DNA from: Epichloe hybrida
Lineage: Eukaryota; Ascomycota; Sordariomycetes; Hypocreales; Clavicipitaceae
Direction: 5' to 3'
Length of the DNA: 64,000 nt
Assembly (NCBI GenBank): GCA_019022495.1
Contig: JAFEKR010000010.1
Coordinates: forward strand, 1,798,001 to 1,862,000
Shown piece by piece: positions 57,410-64,000 of this stretch; positions within the stretch are counted from its first letter, which is position 1, and the number at the start of each line of letters is the position of its first letter. The notes under the pieces are model-generated. The model saw nothing but the letters and a program-made list of their open reading frames with translations, was not told the origin of the DNA and made no database searches. The translations under genes were made by a program, and so were the position numbers.

Positions 57410-60400
57410 TATTAAATATAGCTCCCTTTTTAACAGGCATAGCCTCCTCTAAAGCCTTTAGAATTAGTTCCTTAGGGGGTTATATAGGCCCTATAGGGTG
57501 TTTTTCTTAACCTATAGGGGGACCTCCTAAGTTATCTATAGGGTAATCCTTTAAACCTTGATTTAGATCTTAATTTTCTAAATTATTTTCCCCCTCTAAA
57601 GGGTTATCCCCTATAGAAAGCCTAGGTAATCCTTTAGAGATAGGACCTATAGGTTTTATAATCTTAATAAAGCTAGTCTTTATAACTAGCCTTTTAGAGG
57701 GAATATACACTAGGTAGGTGTTAGAACCTAGTGTAGCTAATAACCTTCTAGGGATAGTCCTAGCTGCTAACTTCTAGGCTTTAGGTTGTTTTTCTAGGGG
57801 GATTAAAATCTCACAGTAAGATCCTATAGCTCTAATACTGCTAATATTAGTTATATAGGGCTGATTTAGCTCCCTAGCTAGTAGTCATTTAGGGCTTTTA
57901 TCCTTTGTGATATTAGCAGTTATATTAACTAGGTTAATAACTATAGGTAATACAAAACACTATAGATATAAGGGTAATTTTGCCTACTAGATAGTAGCCC
58001 TTAATTAATCTAGAATAGTACGAATTAAACGCTTTACTAATCTATTTTACTTATAGATATAGGGACTAGAAGTTATAAATTTAATCCCTTTAGAATTTAA
58101 CTAGGTTTGCTAACTAGAATCAATTTCTTAGCCCCTATTAAAGTAAAAGTGCCTAGGATATTAACCTAGTTAATTTTTAAGCCCTCTAAAGAAGCCCTTA
58201 ATAGCCCTATAAACAGTTAGGCCTTCCTTATTAGGTAATAAGAACACCCACTTATATCTAGTTTTTTAATTAACTAGAAATAAGCAAATTAACTATTTAT
58301 TATATAGTATAGGGCTGATTTTTAGCGTATTCCCCTCTATTTAATCTAGAGCTCTAGGGGGGTTAGGGATAGCTAATTTCCTAGGTCTTCTAACTGCCTT
58401 AGATTAATCACAAGCTATACATTTAAAATCCTTATCCTTAATTTTAGAAAAATCAGGGATTCCTTTAGTTATAAGGCTTATTTTCTTTAGCAAAGGAAGC
58501 CCTAGGTGCCCTAATTATACATGCCATAGGCTAGCTAGTTCTAGTAACTTTTAATATTAAAGATCTTTAGGGCCTGAATTAAGGTCTAGATTTAGGTCTA
58601 AATTAAGGCCCTCTCTATTAGTCCCTTACTAGGCCCCTTAAGAACCACAGGCCTCTTAGGGAGGTATTAGGGATCTTTTTCCTCCACTAAGGCCCTTTAA
58701 CACCCCTAAATCTATATCTTTAGATATATAAGGGACCTAACCTAGGGCTATAGGCGTTAGAGAAAGGACTAAATCCCCTAAATTATCCTATACGATTTCT
58801 TTAATATTATTATCATTTTCATTGATTTCAGTAATTTCGTCTACATTAAAAGCCTAATCCGGCTTTTTAGAGGGAATTTAAACCTCTATAGGGTAGCTAA
58901 TCGGATAGCTATGACCCCTAAAGCTAGCATAGGTAAAAGGTCAGATATAATAAGATTCCTTATTATAAGGCCCTTTATGTAACCTAGGTGTAAATTGGGT
59001 TTTAACGTGAAAGAAAAAACCATGTTTTTCTATATCTAGGGTAGTAATATAAGACCTATCTTTAAGATAAAGATAGTTTTTTATAAAGTAACTGCTAGAT
59101 ATATAGTAAATAAGGCCACTAACTATATTAACATTAAGCTAAGGAAAATATAGAGCGTCCTTTAGCACTAAGGTCCTATATTTATTAGGTTTCTTTTAAT
59201 ATAAGACCTTAAAAACAGCACTACTATAACCCTTTGGATAAATAGGGCTACCACTAGTTATAATAGGGTTAGATTCCCTCTTCTTATAAGGGGTATAATC
59301 CCTAAAGACCTCCCTAGAATTAACTATATATATGGTTAAACCTATATAATATAATAGGGCCTTTTTTATGTCTTTACTGTAATAATTAAAACCATTTAAG
59401 GAATTAATTTCTTGTTTTTCACTATTATCTAAATCACTAGAGCTAGAATCAGAGCTACTATTACTAGAGCTCTTATAACTAGTCTTGTAATTACTAGGTT
59501 TCTTATACGGATTAAGGACTCCGTTAGAAAGGTTGTAATTTCCTAGCATAAAAGAACCCTTTATAAGTTCTTTATTATCCTTTTTATCTGATTTTTGACC
59601 CTTTTGCTTCTTTTTCTTCTTATTAGAATTAGAAAAGCCCTTATTTTCTTTAGAACTTTCTTTGTTCTTTTTCTAACCTTTAGGGGCCTTTTCCTTGTCT
59701 TTAGCACCCTTTTCTAGGTCTTTAGCCCTACAATTTAGGGCTTTAAATACCGTAGATAATTTATCCCTTTATTTAGCTAGAAGGTTTACCATTAGAAACT
59801 AAAGATTTAGGGCATCTAGGGGAGCCCCTATAGCCCTATTTATACGCATGCTAAATTATTACCTCTTAGCTTACTAAGGGAAGGTTAATTTTAGGGATTA
59901 AAGATATTAATTATCCTAATCTATAGGATTAATTAAGACCCCTAAAATTAATAATATAGCTAGTAAATTATTAAAGACTGCATTAAAGGCTTCTAAAGTC
60001 CTCTTAAAACCATGAAAATTCAGGTTATAAAATTTAGAATATAGGGACCCCCTCTAGATTTTAACGCTATGTGAATACTACTATACAAGTAAATTATAGG
60101 CTTCTTTAGGTGATTTTTGCTAAGTTATAGTGGCTTAGGGGCCTTCTATATAGCTCTCCCTTAATAACATAAGGATAATAGCTTAGTTAGCGTCCCCTAG
60201 CACCCTAGAAATATCCGGATTATCTAGAAAATTAGGCATGCCTAAAGCTCTAAATTAAATAGCTAGGGCTTGTTTCTATTAATTAAAATTTTCAGCTCCT
60301 TTAAGCTTAGTAGTCTTAGGGAAGCTATAAACCCTCTTATTAAATTCCTTAATAATTAAATTATTAAAGGCAACTTATATAAAGCTAGATTTAGGGGTTT

Positions 60401-60600
60401 TATCTTAATAAATAGGTTCCTAAACTTGCTACTAACTAGTGGGCTTAGTAGCTTTCATACCCTTTATGCCTTTATTATTAATAGCTATAGTTACAGCCTC
60501 TAGCTTCTGTAATAATAGATTGATAGTATCTTATTGCTTAATAACCTGCTCTTTTATCTAATTATTTAGAACCTCTTGCGCACTAAGATTAGGGGCAAAA
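57410..60600 (-). pseudogene. Copia Vb gag, protease and integrase, RIP-degraded, RT missing
   Basis: On minus: gag (60.6-59.6 kb), an open 117-codon piece at 59,196-59,549 with a Ser-rich tract and SNPIITSGSPIYPKGYSSAV (gag/protease junction region), gag-pre-integrase (about 58,500: FGHLGLPLLKK), integrase with the first acidic cluster (GQYPRHFHFDRGQEI, about 58,190-58,150) and the downstream segment around the catalytic Glu (KFISSSPYIYK.NRLVKRLI, about 58,090-58,030). A proline/Asn-rich linker (ENNLENQDLNQGLKD) follows, then directly the 3' untranslated part. The RT/RNase H block present in Va is absent. Confidence 0.75.
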
Positions 60601-60629
60601 GGCCCCTAATCTTGTTAATTGGTATCTAT

Positions 60630-60880
60630 CTTCTAATTTTATAGAAGGGAAATCTTCTATTTATACTGAAATTCCTTTTTATAGAAGGGAAAAGCTTTTA
60701 TTCTTGCTAAACTTCCTTTTTTATAAAAGGGAATGCTTTTATATCGCTTATACGCTTCCTGTTTTATAGAAGGGAAGTCTTCTATAACCATAATGATTCC
60801 TTTTTTATAGAAGGGAATAGCTTTTATCTTATAGGTCCTTCCTATTTTATAGAAGGGAAGTCTTTTATAACTATACGCAA
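60630..60880 (-). repeat. Leader array of copia Vb, palindromic units of about 40-45 bp
   Basis: About six units with TTTTATAGAAGGGAA(A/G) and flanking CTTCC, each able to form a short hairpin. Lies between the 5' LTR and gag, as in Va. The 76-codon minus ORF at 60,657-60,887 (repeated FPFYKKE-like motifs) is the translation of this array. Confidence 0.75.
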
Positions 60881-60928
60881 AGTGCACTAGAAAGAATTTT
60901 ATAGTAATAGGCTAGGCTTATAACCTAT

Positions 60929-61403
60929 TAAAATATAGGGAGCTAGTTACTAGCTGGCAATAGCTATATAGGTGTAGCTCTACGGTTAGGGACTAATAAA
61001 ACCACTACGTTAAATATTTAACGTAACGTAACGGAAGGTTTTAGTAGTTATTAACTAATAGAATTTAATCTAGATAACTTTTACAATATCTTATATACGA
61101 ATAGAATTGATTTTAGTAACGTTATATAGGCAATGTGGCTATTAAATTAAGAGGCCTAGCTATCTAGCTAGATTAAAAAGATCTTCTTTCTCTTATATAC
61201 CCACTAACTATATTAGTAAATTCAGACCACTAGAGAGGTCTTAGGAGCTACTTTTGATTTTCCGTAAAATTTATTTATATATAAAATCCAAAAAATCAAC
61301 TCACTACCATATAAACTAGCCACCTATATGCACTAATTTTTAGTCTAAAAAATATTCCTACATTAAATAAAAGCCCTGTTTTCTAGCTTTAATTTGCTAT
61401 ATG
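60929..61403 (-). repeat. 5' LTR of copia Vb, partial
   Basis: Matches the first 475 bp of the family V LTR and stops after GCTATATG, where a hAT terminus begins. Confidence 0.85.
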
Positions 61404-61775
61404 CAGAGTATTGTTTGTAGTTAGTGTAGTGTGTTTTGTAGTTTTTATATTTAATTTTATAGCTAGCTTATAATTAAATAGATTATCCTATAAATCACGT
61501 AATCCTATAGAGATAAATCCTATAGAGATAAATCCTAAGAAAAATACTATATATAAAAGTGAATCTAAAAGTGGACCCCTTGCCTGTAAATTAGAAAAAC
61601 TCTTGTCTCCAATTCAATTCGTGCACCTATTACAATCGCTAGGTAGGTTCTGCGTAACCAATTGACTAATTGACCCTTGACTAATCAGACGATAGCATGG
61701 CTAAGGGTGACCAAAAGCCAGGGGCAATAACCACTAGGCTACAGAACCTTCAGGCTATAGGAGTATTAGTATTAT
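61404..61775. mobile_element. hAT4, left end only
   Basis: Starts CAGAGTATTG, the same terminus as hAT1, followed by GTAGTTAGTGTAGTG subterminal sequence. The adjoining octamer GCTATATG would be the TSD. The other end is not in the window, because copia IIb begins at 61,776 and presumably lies inside it. A relative of the GxGGACCC motif of hAT2 occurs at 61,568-61,580. Confidence 0.6.
61646..61748 (-). other. tRNA-like 103-bp segment (possible SINE or tRNA relic)
   Basis: On minus it begins GGTTCTGTAGCCTAGTGGTT, with a tRNA-like acceptor start and an A-box match (TAGCCTAGTGG), and ends in GCAGAACC. The ends pair as a 7-bp stem (GGTTCTG/CAGAACC). No convincing T-arm or B-box is present, so a working tRNA gene is unlikely. 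The whole 61,600-61,775 stretch retains CpA/TpG, in contrast to its surroundings. It may be a tRNA-derived element or host sequence. Confidence 0.35.
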
Positions 61776-62005
61776 TGTCAGGTAGGGGTGTAAATAGATG
61801 ATAAAAAGCGTTCGATTTGGTCAATCAGAGGTGCAGACAGCACCTGACTTTTGTACCTAAAAGGTACATAGTGCGCTATAGTAATAACTAGTCTACAAAG
61901 GTACTTCTAATACATTATATTTACTAATGTCTAACCTTACGTTTTATCCCTATTAATACGCGCTACCCTTATATAACCTATGCTTTAAGGGAGCTCTCCC
62001 TAACA
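61776..62005 (-). repeat. 3' LTR of copia IIb
   Basis: 230 bp; on minus it starts TGTTAGGGAGAGC and ends CCCCTACCTGACA. The outer roughly 85 bp (61,776-61,860) are RIP-free. Confidence 0.85.
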
Positions 62006-64000
62006 CACCCCCCTTAGCTAAGATATCTATTAAAGCTAAAGATTATAGGTATAGGAAGAGATTATAATAATTTTCTAGTGTTATAATTAAGTAGGAATTT
62101 CCTATAAGCTAATCTAGTAATAGAATTCCTTATATATTTACCCTAATAGAGGCTTTATAAAGCTATTAGTAAGTATCTTAGAGGTCTTTAACTAATTTAC
62201 CTTAATATTACCTAGGGTATATTGCTCTTAAATCCATATTTAATTTATATTAAGATGCTTTAGACTAGTTTAAAGCCTTTTTCCTTATGTTTTATAATAT
62301 AAATTATCTACTTATTATTACACTAGATAATTAATAGAGAAAGGACCTATATACTAATATTATAAAGTAGTTTACCTAGAGATATACGCTCTTTTGCTTT
62401 GTAATTTAATATAAAGAGCTTTGCTTCTATGCTTAAGGTTATTATATAATACTTCCTCCTAGACTTCTAATTAATTCTAGCTTTATATATAACAAAGACA
62501 TAGCCTTATATTAATTTCTAAGTATTAGGGTTATTACTAAGAGAGGCATTAGTGCTAGAGAAAAGCATGTTAAAGCTATTTGCTTCTAAGTATTAGATAT
62601 ATAACTTCCTTATGTTCTAAGTGTATATTAAAGTAACCTTTATAAGCTTAATATGCTTTATTAAAGGGTTTATTATAAAGGAGGCTAGCTTTAAAGCTAT
62701 AAAGGCTATATTAGGTCTTCTAATAATATAAAGATAGACTAAAGAGCTAATAACTACTCTATAGTAATTAATCTCTTTATTAGTAGCCTAATTATTATTT
62801 AGAACTATTATAGCTATTATTAGAGGTAATGTAATTAAGCTCTTTAAATTATTATTAATAATATTAGGAATAAACTTCTAGGCTATCTTTTAAATATATA
62901 ATTCCTATAATAACTATATCTCTTTAGTATTATAATTCCTAATAATTTTAATGCCTAGGAATCACTTTAAATTGCCTTAGGCTTTAATATCTAGACTATT
63001 TATTAACTGCTTATATAGCTCTTTAAATTCTGCTTTAAATCCGTTTAGAAATAGCACTATAATGTTATTTACGTAGAAAAACAAGATAAATCTGCCTTTT
63101 ATGAAAATATATAGGTCTTCCTTTCCTTAGATAAAGCCTAGATTTAATAGGAATTATATTAGGTATAGAAACCATTATTAAGGAGCTTCCCGCAGCCTAT
63201 ATAATACTCTAGTTATCTTCTAGAGATAACCTTATGTATTTATACCCTCTAGTGGCTTATAGAAAATAGGTTCTTTAAGTTTTATATATAGGAAGGCATT
63301 TTAAACATTATATTAATATATATTAAGATTATTAGCGTAGTAAATAGCAAGTAGTATATATAGAGATTATAAAGTAAGTATAGTAGTGTAGTTATTAAGG
63401 TTATCCTTTAGTTATTAGTTACCTTAGACTACTATTTAAGCCTTAAACTCTATAATAATACCTTTTTTATTAGTTTTATACTTAAAAACCTATCTAAGGT
63501 TAATAGTCTCCTTAAGATTAAATAATTTATCTAGTATATTCTCCTAGTAGTTTAAGGATTAAAGCTTTAAAAGCTCCTTTATAATTACTTCCTTCTAGTA
63601 GTTATAATATAATAAGGCTATTACCTAATAATAATATATAGGTTTTAGAGGTATATCTTTAATATATAAACTATATTAAGTTCCTTAAAATACTATTAGG
63701 AAAGCAAAAGAAAACTATACTTACCTAGCTTTCCTTATTTCCTTTCTCTAATATTTCCTAGTAATAATATTATTTATATTAATACTATTATTATAGGGAC
63801 TATAATTCTCTATAGCCTTACTACCTTTTATAGTAAATTCGCTAGTCTCTATAGTAATTACTATATATTTAGCTATTACCTTACTTATAAATTTATTAAT
63901 CTTATAAAATAGCGTATTATTACCTTATACCTAAAGCTCTAAGTTCTTTATAGTAACTAGCGCCTTCTAAGAGAAGTTAGGAGGGGTTAAAAGTGCACTA
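61776..64000 (-). mobile_element. Copia family II, copy b, 3' half; continues beyond the window
   Basis: On minus, the 3' LTR (61,776-62,005) is preceded by a polypurine tract (AAGGGGGG). RNase H lies at about 62,900-62,100 (SNNPNTxKLI.GYVFVIYKA). RT lies at about 63,700-62,950 (AFLYIKLKEPIFYKPLEGIN, RVLYRLREAP, ILFFYVNNIIVLFLNGF in place of the YVDDI core). RIP stops throughout. The orientation is opposite to copy a at 11,996. Confidence 0.85.

Larger units (their letters stand above)
56483..61403 (-). mobile_element. Copia family V, copy b (Vb), lacking RT; 5' LTR cut by a hAT
   Basis: 3' LTR 56,483-57,268, polypurine tract on minus next to it (57,269-57,276), internal part 57,269-60,928, partial 5' LTR 60,929-61,403 interrupted by hAT4. 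It is inserted in the 5' LTR of Va (a member of the same family). The internal region is only about 3.7 kb because RT and RNase H are absent. Confidence 0.82.

Noticed and set aside
59196..59549. 117-codon minus ORF as a gene
   Set aside because: It is a piece of the copia Vb gag/protease region that escaped stops; colinear with the degraded Va copy.
60657..60887. 76-codon minus ORF with repeated FPFYKKE-like motifs
   Set aside because: Lies on the sense strand but is the translation of the leader array of Vb; the matching array in Va is not open. I see no evidence for a protein.
61646..61748. Functional tRNA gene
   Set aside because: Acceptor-like ends and A-box are present but there is no T-arm with TTC loop or clear anticodon arm, and the length is too great without a plausible intron.

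Overview
The window looks like a filamentous ascomycete chromosome (Pezizomycotina; Sordariomycetes/Hypocreales is my guess from GC-rich genes, short introns with CTGAC branch sites, and the bZIP and F-box protein types). It has two sharply different compartments. Positions 1-11,995 are GC-rich and carry host genes. Positions 11,996-64,000 are AT-rich, very poor in CpA/TpG and saturated with TpA, as expected of repeat-induced point mutation (RIP). That part consists entirely of transposons nested in transposons and has no intact host gene.

Gene compartment: the N-terminal part of an amino-acid permease (minus strand, runs off the left edge); a long intergenic region; a three-exon bZIP transcription factor (plus, 4,315-5,172); a two-exon F-box-like protein with an acidic 8-residue repeat (plus, 5,795-7,174); a short broken gene-like remnant (minus, about 7.6-8.0 kb); and a membrane-anchored alpha/beta-hydrolase-like gene (minus, 7,977-9,616) whose frame is broken by a 5-bp tandem duplication. 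Several 10-bp-period tandem arrays and TGACG (CRE-type) clusters lie between genes.

Transposon compartment, reconstructed from LTR pairs, terminal inverted repeats and matching target-site duplications (TSDs). The outermost element is a copia (family II, plus) starting at 11,996. A copia (family V, minus; 'Va') is inserted in it at 14,382. Va is split by a foldback hAT (hAT1, 17,401-19,532, TSD ACGATCAC), a chromodomain gypsy (VI, 21,689-43,486, TSD TAAAC), a copia (III-B, 44,070-56,393, TSD ATAGT) and a second family V copia (Vb, from 56,483). Gypsy VI holds copia III-A (27,844-41,753, minus, TSD GTAAT), which holds a second chromodomain gypsy (IV, 32,599-39,685, TSD TTAGG). Copia III-B holds a solo LTR of family VI (TSD CTTAC) and a hAT (hAT2, 47,276-53,713), which holds another hAT (hAT3, 47,837-52,815). 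hAT3 carries an intron-rich, lightly mutated transposase. Vb is cut by a further hAT end at 61,404. A second family II copia (minus) begins at 61,776 and runs off the right edge.

The most interesting signals are: the complete insertion order; RIP that spares the outer roughly 45-110 bp of each inserted element, shown by comparing the two LTRs of one element; two hATs with the same 8-bp TSD, the octamer being part of a subterminal repeat; a nearly RIP-free 41-bp minisatellite upstream of the hAT transposase; complementary deletions in Va (integrase) and Vb (reverse transcriptase); and a RIP-free tRNA-like segment at 61.65-61.75 kb. All element calls rest on reading degenerate sequence by eye, without database searches.
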